Below are positions 37,775-46,485 of a DNA stretch of 64,000 bases, piece after piece. The first letter of the stretch is position 1. The number at the start of each line of letters is the position of its first letter. The position numbers and the translations under genes are program-made. The notes beneath the pieces were generated by a model. The model saw nothing but the letters and a program-made list of their open reading frames with translations, made no database searches and was not told the origin of the DNA. The stretch is from Labilithrix sp. (lineage in GTDB: Bacteria > Myxococcota_A > Polyangia > Polyangiales > Polyangiaceae): positions 62,001-126,000 of the forward strand of contig JAHBWD010000020.1 of assembly GCA_019637175.1 (NCBI GenBank). The letters are read 5' to 3'.

Positions 37775-38439
37775 GCATCATCGACATCAAGAACGTCAGC
37801 AAGGTCTTCGTCAGAGGCAAGGAGCCGCTGACGGTGCTCGACGGGCTCACGCTCCAGGTGAACGAAGGCGCGTTCGAAGCGCTCATGGGCCCTTCGGGCT
37901 CGGGCAAGTCGACGCTCCTCAACCTCATCGCCGGCCTCGACCGGCCGACGTCGGGCGCGGCGACGATCGCGGGCAAAGACATCGTGAAGATGAGCGACGG
38001 CGATCTCGCGCGCTTCCGCTCGCGACACATCGGCTTCATTTTCCAGGCGTACAACCTGATGCCCGTGCTGACGGCGGTGGAGAACGTCGAGCTGCCTCTC
38101 TTGCTCACGAAGCTCTCGTCGTCCGATCGACGCAAACGCGCGCAGACCGCGCTCCGCGCCGTCGGCCTCGAAGATCGCATGGACCACTACCCCCGCCAGC
38201 TCTCCGGCGGTCAGGAGCAGCGCGTCGCGATCGCCCGCGCCATCGTGAACGATCCGACGATCATCGTCGCCGACGAGCCGACCGGCGATCTCGATCGCAA
38301 AGCGGCCGACGAGATCCTCACGCTCCTCACGAAGCTCAACGAAGAGTTCAAGAAGACGATCCTGATGGTCACCCACGACCCGGCGGCGGCCGAGCGCGCG
38401 ACCGCCACGCGCCATCTCAACAAAGGGAAGCTCGAATGA
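37771..38439 (+). CDS. ABC transporter ATPase, MacB/LolD type
   Basis: 222 residues from a GTG overlapping the adaptor stop. Walker A is GPSGSGKST (about residues 37-45), the Q-loop IFQAYNLMP, the signature LSGGQEQRVAIARAI, Walker B IIVADEPTGDLD and the switch His in MVTHDP. This is the MacB/LolD/FtsE subfamily, which powers mechanotransmission to periplasmic partners rather than substrate passage through the membrane. The size and isolated ATPase subunit fit LolD- or MacB-split systems. Confidence 0.95.
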   Translation: MSIIDIKNVSKVFVRGKEPLTVLDGLTLQVNEGAFEALMGPSGSGKSTLLNLIAGLDRPTSGAATIAGKDIVKMSDGDLARFRSRHIGFIFQAYNLMPVLTAVENVELPLLLTKLSSSDRRKRAQTALRAVGLEDRMDHYPRQLSGGQEQRVAIARAIVNDPTIIVADEPTGDLDRKAADEILTLLTKLNEEFKKTILMVTHDPAAAERATATRHLNKGKLE

Positions 38440-39605
38440 TCGGCCTCCTCGGCATCGCCGCGCGAAACGTGACGCGCAACTGGCTCCGCACGATCCTCAC
38501 CGTGGTCGGCGCCATCGTGGCGCTCATCGCCTTCATCATGCTTCAGACGGTGCTCACCTCGTGGGAGGTCGGCGCCGAGTACGCCGCGAAGGATCGCCTC
38601 GGCACGCGGCACAAGGTCTCCTTCGTGATGCAGCTCCCCAAGCGCTACATCGACGACGTCCGCGGCGTTCAAGGCGTGAAAGACGCGACCTGGGCGAACT
38701 GGTTCGGCGCGAAGGATCCGCGCAAGCCCGACGAGTTCTTCGCCAACATGGGCGTCGACGCGCCGAGCTTCCTCGCGGTGATGGACGAGCTGATCCTCAG
38801 CGAGGAAGACAAGACGCGCTGGCTCGGCGACAAGCGCGGCGCGATCCTCGGCGACGTCCTCGCCAAGAAGCTCGGCGTCAAGGTCGGCGACAAGATCACG
38901 CTCCAGGGGAGCATCTACCCCGGCGACTGGGAGTTCAACGTCGACGGCATCTACACGGCCGCGAGAAAGTCGCTCGACCGATCGCAGTTCCTCTTCCACT
39001 GGTCGTACCTGAACGACGGCGCGCCCGAGGGGATGAAGGATCAGATCGGCTGGGTGATGACCCGCATCGACGATCCGGCCAAGAGCGCCGACGTCGCCGC
39101 GCGCATCGACAAGATGTTCGACGAGCGCGACACGCAGACCGTCACGATGAGCGAGCGCAACATGCAGGTCTCGTTCATGGCGATGTTCTCCGCGATCCTC
39201 ACCGCGCTCAACATCGTGTCGCTCATCATCCTGCTCATCATGCTGATGATCCTCGGCAACACGATCGCGATGGGCGTGCGCGAGCGCACGCGCGAGTACG
39301 CGGTGCTGCGCGCGATCGGCTTTCTGCCGTGGCACATCCGGTTCTTCGTGATCGGCGAAGCGAGCGTCCTCGGCCTGCTCGCGGGCGTGGGCGGCGTCGG
39401 CGTCGGCTACTTCTTCGTGAACGGCTTCGTCGGCAAGGTGATCGAAGACGGCATGTCGGCGTGGTTCCCCTACTTCCGCGTCGAGACGTCGACGGCGGTC
39501 ATCGCGTTCGTCGTGGCGGTCGCGCTCGCGGCCCTCGCCTCCTTGATCCCCAGCATCCAGGCGGGTCGCATCTCGGTCACCGACGCGCTCCGGAGGGTCG
39601 GATGA
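38436..39605 (+). CDS. ABC transporter permease, FtsX/MacB family (first)
   Basis: 389 residues, coupled by an ATGA overlap. An N-terminal helix (about 15-40) is followed by a large periplasmic domain (about 45-255), then three helices with the FtsX-like core (LIILLIMLMILGNTIAMGVR, ERTREYAVLRAIGF, ASVLGLLAGVGGVGVG). The motif RTREYAVLRAIGF is the cytoplasmic coupling loop. It probably pairs with the next permease as a heterodimer. Confidence 0.93.
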   Translation: MIGLLGIAARNVTRNWLRTILTVVGAIVALIAFIMLQTVLTSWEVGAEYAAKDRLGTRHKVSFVMQLPKRYIDDVRGVQGVKDATWANWFGAKDPRKPDEFFANMGVDAPSFLAVMDELILSEEDKTRWLGDKRGAILGDVLAKKLGVKVGDKITLQGSIYPGDWEFNVDGIYTAARKSLDRSQFLFHWSYLNDGAPEGMKDQIGWVMTRIDDPAKSADVAARIDKMFDERDTQTVTMSERNMQVSFMAMFSAILTALNIVSLIILLIMLMILGNTIAMGVRERTREYAVLRAIGFLPWHIRFFVIGEASVLGLLAGVGGVGVGYFFVNGFVGKVIEDGMSAWFPYFRVETSTAVIAFVVAVALAALASLIPSIQAGRISVTDALRRVG

Positions 39606-40765
39606 TCCCCGTCAAGTACAACTACCGGAACCTCGTCGTCCGCAAGGCCACGACGATCGCCGCGGCGTTCGGCCTCGCGCTCGTCGTCTTCGTCTTCGCC
39701 GCCGCGCAGATGTTGAGCAACGGCCTCACGAAGGCGTACGGCCGCTCGGCGAGCCCCGAGTCGGCGATCGTCCTCCGCAAGGGGTCCGACAACGAGCTGT
39801 CGAGCGGCATCGAAGAGACGCAGGTCAACCTCGTCGTCGCCCAGGCCAAGCAGGTCGGCGCCGCCCGCGAGCCCGCCGCGATCGGCGAGGTGCTCGCCGT
39901 GATCCTCCTCGACAAGGTCGGAACGACGGGCCTCTCCAACGTCACGGTGCGCGGCGTCCCGGAGAACGTCTACGAGTTCAGGCCGACGGTGAAGATCGTC
40001 GACGGTCGCGCCGCCAAGCCGGGCACCGACGAGGTCGTCGTCGGCGAGGCGATCCGCGGCAGGTTCCACGGGCTCGACATCGGGCAGAAGTTCGAGCTGA
40101 AGAAGAACCGCGCGGTCACGGTCGTGGGCGTCTTCTCCGACGGCGGCACCTCGTTCGAGTCGGAGGTGTGGTCCGACATCCACACGCTCCGCACGGCGTT
40201 CGGCCGCGAGGGCTACGTCTCGAGCATCCGCGTTCGCCTCGACGCCGCCGCGAAGCTCGACGCGTTCAAGGCGCTCGTCGAGAGCAACCGCCAGCTCGGC
40301 CTCATGGTCATGGGCGAGCGCGAGTTCTACGCGAAGCAGTCGGAGATGACCGCCGACTTCCTGACCGTCCTCGGGACGATCATCGCGCTGCTCTTCTCGA
40401 TCGGCGCGATGATCGGCGCGACGATCACGATGAACGCGCAGGTCGCCAACCGCCAGCGCGAGATCGGGACGCTCCGCGCGCTCGGGTTCTCGAAGACGAG
40501 CATCCTCCTGTCGTTCCTCCTCGAGTCGATCGTGCTCGCGATCCTCGGCGGCGGGGTCGGCGCCCTCGCGTCGCTCGCGCTCAAGTTCGTGCACATCACG
40601 CTCTTGAACTCGGCCACGTTCGCGGAGGTCGTGTTCGGCTTCGAGCCGACGCCCGCGATCCTCGTCCGCGCGATCGTGCTCGCGGGTGGTATGGGCGTGA
40701 TCGGAGGCTTCCTGCCCGCGATCCGCGCCGCACGCGTGAGCCCGATCGAGGCGATGCGCGCATGA
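39602..40765 (+). CDS. ABC transporter permease, FtsX/MacB family (second)
   Basis: 387 residues, again with a 4-nt overlap. The topology equals that of its neighbour: a helix at 18-40, a periplasmic domain to about 250, then three helices including IALLFSIGAMIGATITMNAQ, the coupling loop NRQREIGTLRALGFS and a final helix before SPIEAMRA. Two different permeases suggest a heterodimer handling lipoproteins, lipids or small molecules. It is the last gene of the operon; the next gene is on the other strand. Confidence 0.93.
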   Translation: MIPVKYNYRNLVVRKATTIAAAFGLALVVFVFAAAQMLSNGLTKAYGRSASPESAIVLRKGSDNELSSGIEETQVNLVVAQAKQVGAAREPAAIGEVLAVILLDKVGTTGLSNVTVRGVPENVYEFRPTVKIVDGRAAKPGTDEVVVGEAIRGRFHGLDIGQKFELKKNRAVTVVGVFSDGGTSFESEVWSDIHTLRTAFGREGYVSSIRVRLDAAAKLDAFKALVESNRQLGLMVMGEREFYAKQSEMTADFLTVLGTIIALLFSIGAMIGATITMNAQVANRQREIGTLRALGFSKTSILLSFLLESIVLAILGGGVGALASLALKFVHITLLNSATFAEVVFGFEPTPAILVRAIVLAGGMGVIGGFLPAIRAARVSPIEAMRA

Positions 40766-40783
40766 CGGCGAGCGCGGACGCGT

Positions 40784-41419
40784 TCAGCCGGCGGTGACGC
40801 GCCCGTCGCCTCGCAGGTCGATGCGCGGGCCGGCGTGACGCGGGCGGCGCCCGAAGGTGACGTCGACGATCGCCTTGGTGCGCGACACGATCTCGCGCGC
40901 GTGGAGCCACGCGAGGCCGTGATACGCGCGCCGATCGGCCGGGCTCCCTTCGGCCTCGAGGCCGAGCGCGCGCGCGACCCACACGGCGCGCGCGAGGTGG
41001 AACCGCTGCGTGACCACGACGACGCGCGACGCGCCGAAGACGTGCCGGACGCGCCAGACGGAGCTGTAGGTGTCGAAGCCGGCGTGGTCCATGAAGATCG
41101 CCTCCGGGGGCACGCCGTGCGCTTCGAGGTAGAGGCGCATCGCGTTGGGCTCGTCGTAGTCGGGCGTCATGTGGTCGCCGCTGACGACGATCCGCGCGAC
41201 GCGGCCGGCGCGGTAGAGCGCGAGCGCCTCGTCGAGCCGATCGCGAAGGACGTCGGACGGCGCCCCGTCGTCGCGCACGCCCGCGCCGAGGACGAGCGCG
41301 CAGTCGGCGGCTCGTGAGCCCGGCAGGCGCCCGCCTCCGCCCGCGACGACGACGGCGTTCGCCGCGACGACGGCAGCGAGAGCGATCGCGGCGAGCACGG
41401 CGAGCGGACGGCGGCGCAC
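40784..41419 (-). CDS. SanA/YdcF-family (DUF218) membrane-anchored protein
   Basis: 211 residues from a GTG. One N-terminal membrane helix (LAVLAAIALAAVVAANAVVV) precedes the DUF218 domain: CALVLGAGVRDDGAPSDVLR, RDRLDEALALYRAGR, VVSGDHM, EAHGVPPEAIFMDHAGFDTY and VVVVTQRFHLARAVWVA. These match E. coli SanA (vancomycin high-temperature exclusion) and related envelope proteins, whose enzymatic role is not settled. A second DUF218 member lies at 60605-61387. Confidence 0.9.
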   Translation of the reverse strand: MRRRPLAVLAAIALAAVVAANAVVVAGGGGRLPGSRAADCALVLGAGVRDDGAPSDVLRDRLDEALALYRAGRVARIVVSGDHMTPDYDEPNAMRLYLEAHGVPPEAIFMDHAGFDTYSSVWRVRHVFGASRVVVVTQRFHLARAVWVARALGLEAEGSPADRRAYHGLAWLHAREIVSRTKAIVDVTFGRRPRHAGPRIDLRGDGRVTAG

Positions 41420-41455
41420 GAAGGTGCCTACGCTCGGCGGCGGGGATCGATTCCG

Positions 41456-41833
41456 TCAGTCGTTGCAGGTGCCCGAGCTCCGGCGGTTGCAGACGCACCC
41501 TCCGCCGCCGCACTCGGTGACGTTGCACGAGCCCGAGCCGTTGCACTCGAGCGTGCAGTTTCCGCCCGCGCACGACACGTTCGCGGATCCGGCGCCTTGG
41601 TTCGTGACCTTGCACCCGCCCTTCGGGCAGCTCACGTTGCACGACCCCGGGCCGCCGCACGTGATCGTGCAGTTTCCGTCAGGGCAGGATCGGTCGCACG
41701 ATCCGGCGCCGTCGCAGCCGCACGCGCTGCCGGCGCTGCACGTGCCCGACGTCGCGCTGAGATCGTTCGTGCATGCGGCGAAGGCGGCGAGCACGAACGA
41801 GAGGGCAAGACCGAGGCGCAGAAGGTTCGACAT
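41456..41833 (-). CDS. Cys/Gly-rich repeat lipoprotein
   Basis: 125 residues with a lipobox (AFAAC). The mature 105 residues are mostly short repeats of about 11-12 residues, each with two Cys and Asn/Gly: GSCDRSC, NCTITCGG, GSCNVSCPKGGC, NCTLECNGSGSCNVTECGGGGC. This suggests a small disulfide-stapled beta-solenoid. I know similar DUF3060-like repeats in surface proteins, but the assignment is loose. The coding strand pattern is regular across all repeats, so it is a real gene. Confidence 0.75.
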   Translation of the reverse strand: MSNLLRLGLALSFVLAAFAACTNDLSATSGTCSAGSACGCDGAGSCDRSCPDGNCTITCGGPGSCNVSCPKGGCKVTNQGAGSANVSCAGGNCTLECNGSGSCNVTECGGGGCVCNRRSSGTCND

Positions 41834-41962
41834 GGACCGCCGTCACGCAATCCGCGTGACAGCGCGCCGGCCGGCGAGATCCGCGAGATCTTCGGATCGC
41901 GCGCGTCAGCCGTGACGCGGCGAGGGCGCACGCCGCCGAGCCGGCGCGTCGCCGGCGTCGCG

Positions 41963-43591
41963 TCAGCTCTTCGGCTTCTTCTCCGCCGAGGCCGCGAGCG
42001 ACTCGGCCTCGACGGCGCGATCGGCGGCGCGCTTCTTGAGCGCAGGATCGGTGAGGAGGCCCTCGGCCTTCTTGAAGCGCTCCGCGACGTCGCGAAGGTG
42101 GGCCACCGCGGCGTCGCCGTCGGGCGGCGAGAGCGAGCGGAGGTGCGCGGCGTCGAACGCCGCCATGCCCGCGACGGGCGAGCTCTCGGCGGCGAGCGCG
42201 TCGAGCGCGTCGGTGTGAGCGAGCTCGAGGGCCGCCGGTGAAGCCGCGCGCATCATCTCGGACGCGCCGTTGGGCGCGTGCGCGAGCGCGAGCGCGACGG
42301 CGAGCACGAGACGATCTTCGGGTTTGTTGCCGACGCTCGCCGCGTGCGCGGCTTCGACGAAGTCCATGCGCCGCCAGTAGACGCGCCCCAGGTCGAGCCG
42401 CGCGCGCGCGTACGTCGTGACGAGGACGACCTTGCCCGGGCTGCTCGCCGCGCGAAACTGCGCGCGCATCGTCGGCGGCACGCCGCGCGCGAGGACCTCT
42501 TTGTCGTCGCTCTTGCCGCCGATCGTGTCGTGCCAGTAGATCGACGCCGGCAGCGCCGGCGCGGCCGCCGGCGCCGGGAGCATCAGCGCGTCGAGCGCGT
42601 CGATGCGCCTGCCGCCGTAGAGCTTCGCGAGCAACGCGCGCGCGCGATCGACGCGAGGATCGCGCAGGACGCCGGCCTGCGCGAGATCGCTCATCCCGAC
42701 GAGCGCGGCGTCGCGTCCGCGCTGCTTGCGCGGCTCGAGCGCCTCGTCGAGCACCGTCTCGTAGACGGCCTTGAGCTCTGCGTCCCAGCCCGTGGGGACG
42801 GGCGCGCTCCTCATCTTGTCGACGAGGCGCAGCTCGGCGATGCCCGACTCGATCGCCGCGATGCCGCGGCCGTAGCCGCTGAGGCCCGCGGCGCCCGCGG
42901 CGAGCGTCTCGATCGCGCGCGACTGATCGAGGAGCCACGTCTTGAGCGGACCGGCGACGAAGGCCTTCACCTTCTCCTTGTCGCGGATCGGTCCCATGAC
43001 CGGCGGGCTCTGCGCGGTGCGTGAGAGCTTGCCCGCGAGCGACAGGCCGACGAGCACGTGGAGGTGCGGGCTACCGCCGCCCTTCTTCGCCGACAGATAC
43101 GGATCGACGATCGCGTCCGCGCACTCGATCGGCGCGAGATCGGCGCGCAGCGCGCGGAGGGTCGCCTCGCCCTTGCCTTCGAGGGCGACGAGCATCGCGT
43201 CGCGCTTGCCCGCGTCCTTCTCGGCGAGCGCGATCGCGATGTCGGCGGGCGCGGGCTTCGCCGCCGCGCGGCGCGCGAACGCGGCGCACGTCGCCGGCGC
43301 CGCCGCGAGGCCCTTGACCGCGATCGCCTTCTCCCACGCGTCGAGCGTCAACGCCGGAGGCGGCGGCGGGATGGGATCGTCATCGCGCGGACCGTCGGGG
43401 ATCGCCCACGGGTTCGCCTTCACAGGAGGCGCGGCCGCGGAATCGCCGCCGGTCGCGACCGACGACGGTGCCGGCTGAGGAGGCTGCGCCGGGACCGCGG
43501 GCGTGGGCAAGGCTTCCCCTCCTCCACACCCGATCCCGATCGTGAGCTGGCTCACGATCCCGAAACCCGCCACCCATGCCCTCGCCTTCAT
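41963..43591 (-). CDS. large hypothetical lipoprotein with helical repeats
   Basis: 542 residues. Lipobox IGIGC gives Cys22. A Pro-rich linker (to about 75) leads to an all-helical Ala-rich region with TPR- or HEAT-like repeats (for example LATAPATCAAFARR-like, VTTYARARLDLGRVYWRRMD, FVEAAHAASVG, VLAVALALAHAPNG). One block of about 60 residues (335-395) is less helical. No catalytic residues are evident; a scaffold is likely. Its ATG overlaps the stop of the small upstream gene by 4 nt (ATGA). Confidence 0.78.
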   Translation of the reverse strand: MKARAWVAGFGIVSQLTIGIGCGGGEALPTPAVPAQPPQPAPSSVATGGDSAAAPPVKANPWAIPDGPRDDDPIPPPPPALTLDAWEKAIAVKGLAAAPATCAAFARRAAAKPAPADIAIALAEKDAGKRDAMLVALEGKGEATLRALRADLAPIECADAIVDPYLSAKKGGGSPHLHVLVGLSLAGKLSRTAQSPPVMGPIRDKEKVKAFVAGPLKTWLLDQSRAIETLAAGAAGLSGYGRGIAAIESGIAELRLVDKMRSAPVPTGWDAELKAVYETVLDEALEPRKQRGRDAALVGMSDLAQAGVLRDPRVDRARALLAKLYGGRRIDALDALMLPAPAAAPALPASIYWHDTIGGKSDDKEVLARGVPPTMRAQFRAASSPGKVVLVTTYARARLDLGRVYWRRMDFVEAAHAASVGNKPEDRLVLAVALALAHAPNGASEMMRAASPAALELAHTDALDALAAESSPVAGMAAFDAAHLRSLSPPDGDAAVAHLRDVAERFKKAEGLLTDPALKKRAADRAVEAESLAASAEKKPKS

Positions 43592-43758
43592 GCGCCGCCT
43601 CGCTCGTTTGGGGGAAAGATGTTGCCAGACTTCGCGTAGATTTCGCGCATCTCTTCGCGCACTTCGCGCAATTCGGGGCGCCGGCGGCGCCCGAAGACCG
43701 CCCGGCGCGTCTCGAACGTCTCAATCGCGAAATATCCGCCCGTATCGCCCTTGACCAT
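43588..43758 (-). CDS. small hypothetical protein coupled to the lipoprotein gene
   Basis: 56 residues: MVKGDTGGYFAIETF, an Arg-rich stretch (TRRAVFGRRRRP), a helix (ELREVREEMREIYAK) and a polar end. There is no signal peptide. The support is contextual: its stop overlaps the next ATG (ATGA), and a -10-like TAGCAT at 43769-43774 (minus strand) ends 10 nt before its ATG. The basic-acidic helix could bind RNA or a partner, but no family is recognised. It could also be a translated leader for the 542-residue gene. Confidence 0.5.
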   Translation of the reverse strand: MVKGDTGGYFAIETFETRRAVFGRRRRPELREVREEMREIYAKSGNIFPPNERGGA

Positions 43759-43768
43759 ACACCGACCA

Positions 43769-43774
43769 ATGCTA
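43769..43774 (-). promoter_or_regulatory. -10-like TAGCAT before the small coupled gene
   Basis: Minus-strand TAGCAT ends 10 nt before the ATG at 43758. The adjoining plus-strand interval (43775-43873) shows no clear promoter for the gene at 43874. Confidence 0.35.
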
Positions 43775-43873
43775 AACCGCCGGGTCTCTCGACCTTGGCC
43801 GCGCGCATGCGAAACGCGGCCCCCGGAGGAGGAAGCCGGGTCAGGTCGGAGCCGTATCGGAGGGTCTTTGGTC

Positions 43874-44599
43874 ATGTCGTTCACGCGCGCGTTCGTCTTT
43901 GCCGGTTTCACGGTCGCTCTCGCGGCCCTCGCCGGCTGCTCTGCTGAGGCCGGCGACAAAGAGAAGGAAGACGTCGGAACGTACGAGAGCGAGCTCCGCC
44001 TCGCGACGCCGCGCTACCTCGGTCAGATCGCGAACGGCGAAACGAAGAGCCACTACTACTACTCGCCGCCGACGTATCGCGCGTACGGCTTCTGGGCGAA
44101 GGGTGGCGACGAGATCACCCTCGACGTGAAGTCGGTCTACGGCGACGCGATGGCGTGGCTCACGTACTCGAGCTACGACGTCGTCGCCGCGAACGACGAC
44201 GCGTCGCGCTCCACGCTCGACGCGAAGATCGTCTACAAGGTGCCCGCGGGCCAGGCGTCGCGCGCGTACCGCATCGTGTTCCGCGACTACGATCTGCTCG
44301 ACGCGACCTTCACCGTGAAGCTCGCGATCAAGTCGGCGGCGCCGATCACGTGCAGCTACAACGACCAGACGTACGCGGACGGCGCGACCTTCCCGTCGAC
44401 CGACGGCTGCAACACGTGCAACTGCTCGGCGAGCGGCGTCGGCTGCACCAAGCGCGCGTGCATCTGCAACCCCGAGGCGGAGCCGAACCGGCGCTACCTC
44501 GGCACGCCGACGACCTGCATGGTGATCCGCTACGCGTGCAACGCCGGCGAGCGCTCCTTCCAGAACGCCTGCGGCTGCGGCTGCGAAACGACCAACTGA
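43874..44599 (+). CDS. lipoprotein with a C-terminal pacifastin/VWC-like Cys domain
   Basis: 241 residues. A lipoprotein signal ends LAGC. Residues 35-150 form a beta domain like the pre-peptidase C-terminal (PPC) fold (GEIANGE-like start, YRAYGFWAKGGDEITLDVKS, AYRIVFRDYDLLDATFTVKL). Residues 155-185 have the pattern C-x-Y-x-x-x-x-Y-x-x-G-x-x-F-x-x-x-D-G-C-N-T-C-N-C, as in pacifastin inhibitors and von Willebrand C domains. More Cys follow to the end (CGCGC). A protease-inhibitor or binding role is possible. It starts 115 nt after the small divergent gene. Confidence 0.8.
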   Translation: MSFTRAFVFAGFTVALAALAGCSAEAGDKEKEDVGTYESELRLATPRYLGQIANGETKSHYYYSPPTYRAYGFWAKGGDEITLDVKSVYGDAMAWLTYSSYDVVAANDDASRSTLDAKIVYKVPAGQASRAYRIVFRDYDLLDATFTVKLAIKSAAPITCSYNDQTYADGATFPSTDGCNTCNCSASGVGCTKRACICNPEAEPNRRYLGTPTTCMVIRYACNAGERSFQNACGCGCETTN

Positions 44600-44647
44600 C
44601 GCGCTCGGGAAGCAAAGACACCCGCGCGGTGTCATGATTCATCGGCG

Positions 44648-45229
44648 ATGATCGAGCTCGTCGTCCTCGGAGCCACGCTCGCGCTCGCCGCCGGCGCCTC
44701 CGGCGCGCAGGTGCGCCGGCGTGTGCTCGCGGCGCGCGCGCTCGAGCGGTACGCCAAGTGGCGGCAGCACCAGTTCGTGCCCGCGTCGCGCCACGCGCGG
44801 AGCCCGCGGGTCGAGGGCGCGAAGAACGACGTCTCGTTCACCATCGACCTCGTGCGCGTCTCGGGTCACGTGCGTACGCGCGTGTGTGCGCCGGTGACCA
44901 AAGGGCCCGGCGCGAAGATCGCGATCGTGCAGCGCGGCGTCTTCGCGCGCGCGCTGCGTACGGCCGACGAGCCGGTGGGAATCGCCGCGTTCGACGTCGC
45001 GTATCGCGTCCACGGCATGGCGGCGCCGGAGGCGCGCGCGTGGCTCGAGGAGACCCTCGATTCGCTGGTGTGCCTCGACGAGCGCAGCGACGTCTGGCTC
45101 GGCAGCGACGGCGCGACGGTCACGCTCGCGTGGGGCGGCGTCGAGATGAACCCGCTCCTGCTCGACGCAGCGCGCGACGTGGTCGTCAGCCTCGCGTCGT
45201 GGCACCGCCCCGACTTTCCGTATCGGTGA
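44648..45229 (+). CDS. hypothetical membrane-anchored protein
   Basis: 193 residues. An N-terminal hydrophobic helix (ELVVLGATLALAAGASGA) is followed by Arg-rich residues and a soluble domain of mixed strands (VSFTIDLVRVSGHVRTRVCA, VGIAAFDVAYRVHGM). Two Cys (RVCAP, SLVCLD) may pair. I do not recognise a family. CATGAT at 44633-44638 ends 9 nt before the ATG. The coiled-coil gene follows 56 nt later in the same direction. Confidence 0.68.
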   Translation: MIELVVLGATLALAAGASGAQVRRRVLAARALERYAKWRQHQFVPASRHARSPRVEGAKNDVSFTIDLVRVSGHVRTRVCAPVTKGPGAKIAIVQRGVFARALRTADEPVGIAAFDVAYRVHGMAAPEARAWLEETLDSLVCLDERSDVWLGSDGATVTLAWGGVEMNPLLLDAARDVVVSLASWHRPDFPYR

Positions 45230-45285
45230 GAGAAATCCGCCAAAGGCGTCGCTCGGCGCCGTGTCGGAAGGCCGAGGTAGCGCGC

Positions 45286-46053
45286 ATGACCGGTGGCCCC
45301 GAGCGACGTGACGAGAGCGTGAGCTTTTCCCTCCGCGAGCTCAAGGAGCTCGAAGACGAGCGCGTGGAGCAAGAGCGCCTCGCCAAGCAAGCGCGTGACG
45401 ACGCGGCGACGAAGGCGCGCGAAGACGCGATGCGACGCGAGCGCGAGGAGCTCGTGGCGCGCGAGCGTGCCGAGGGCGAAGCGCGCGAGCGCGCGCGCCT
45501 TCGCGAGATCGAAGAGGAAGCGCGACGCGAGGCGATGTCGCGCGCGGCGGTCGAGCAGGCGCGGATCGCCGTCGAGGCGCGCGCCCGCGCGGAAGAGGCG
45601 GAGCGCGAGCGCCGGCACGAGCTCGAGATGGTGAGAGCGCGCGCCGAGACGCAGAAGAAGCCCGGCGCGGGCGCGCTCGTGGGCAGCGGGCTCATGGGCG
45701 CGGCGATCGCGGTGGCGATCTGCTTCGTCGTTCAGCTCGCGGTAGCCAAGCCCGCCGCCGATCGACGCGCCGCCGAGCTCGAGCGCGCCGTCGCGCTCGC
45801 CGAAGGCAGAGCCGACGAGCTGAGCCGCCGCCTCTCCGAACAGTCGAGTCAGATCGCGAAGCTCGAGAAGGAGCGCGACGACGCGCGGCAGGCTCTCGCC
45901 AAGCCCGCGCCCGCTCCGCCTCCTCCCGCGGTGCACACGCCGCACAGAGGTGGGGGCGTGACGCCCGCGCCGACGAACAAGAAAGACCCGCTGAACGGCG
46001 GTCCTCCGTGTGCCAACAAGTTCGACCCGCTGTGCGGTCACATCGGCAACTGA
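45286..46053 (+). CDS. coiled-coil membrane protein
   Basis: 255 residues. The N-terminal half (about 10-125) is almost entirely Glu/Arg/Ala heptads (RELKELEDERVEQERLAKQA and similar), a long cytoplasmic coiled coil. One transmembrane helix follows (GALVGSGLMGAAIAVAICFV, about 130-152), then a second coiled coil (about 158-205) and a Pro-rich tail ending CANKFDPLCGHIGN with two Cys. It could link cytoplasm and envelope. GAGG precedes the ATG by about 10 nt. Confidence 0.75.
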   Translation: MTGGPERRDESVSFSLRELKELEDERVEQERLAKQARDDAATKAREDAMRREREELVARERAEGEARERARLREIEEEARREAMSRAAVEQARIAVEARARAEEAERERRHELEMVRARAETQKKPGAGALVGSGLMGAAIAVAICFVVQLAVAKPAADRRAAELERAVALAEGRADELSRRLSEQSSQIAKLEKERDDARQALAKPAPAPPPPAVHTPHRGGGVTPAPTNKKDPLNGGPPCANKFDPLCGHIGN

Positions 46054-46086
46054 CGGCTCCTACGAGCGCGCGCGCGACGGGTGTCG

Positions 46087-46092
46087 TAGACT
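46087..46092 (+). promoter_or_regulatory. -10-like TAGACT before the gene at 46099
   Basis: TAGACT ends 6 nt before the ATG at 46099. Confidence 0.35.
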
Positions 46093-46098
46093 GGAGGC

Positions 46099-46485
46099 AT
46101 GTCCGATGACGCTCGGCGCCCCGGCGACACGAAGCCTCCGCCTCCCGCGGCGAAGGCCGACACGCGCCCGCCGAGCCAAGACGTGGTCGTGCTCGGTCCG
46201 CCGACGGCGGACGGCAACGGCGTCCACGTCCTCCGTGCGCGCGAGGAGCGCCTCGAGACGGGCGAGCTGCGCGCGATCGCGGAGGGGAAGCCGATCGTCG
46301 GCGAGGTCGTGACGCTCAAGCCTCGCGACGACAACCCGCGCGTCTGCGACGTGCAAGAGAGCTACGCGGCGAAGGCGCCGGCTTCCCACAAAGGGCCGGC
46401 GAAGGTCGCCACGCAGGCCTACCGCGAGGGCTGGGACGAGATCTTCGGCAAGCGTCGCGACCCGTCTCCGCGCGATCTCAACTAG
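46099..46485 (+). CDS. small hypothetical cytoplasmic protein
   Basis: 128 residues, hydrophilic, no signal peptide. The first 30 residues are Pro/Ala-rich and probably disordered. The central part (VVVLGPPTADGNGVHVLRAR, EERLETGELRAIAEGKPI, VGEVVTLKPR) is followed by a short tail QAYREGWDEIFGKRRD. Small proteins with this layout recur in myxobacteria without known function. Its stop overlaps the stop of the convergent hydrolase gene (shared CTAG). Confidence 0.7.
   Translation: MSDDARRPGDTKPPPPAAKADTRPPSQDVVVLGPPTADGNGVHVLRAREERLETGELRAIAEGKPIVGEVVTLKPRDDNPRVCDVQESYAAKAPASHKGPAKVATQAYREGWDEIFGKRRDPSPRDLN

Noticed and set aside
36524..40765. Lol lipoprotein-release system (LolCDE)
   Set aside because: An adaptor with helical hairpin and two FtsX-type permeases fit a MacAB-like exporter better; LolCE sequences would lack the adaptor.
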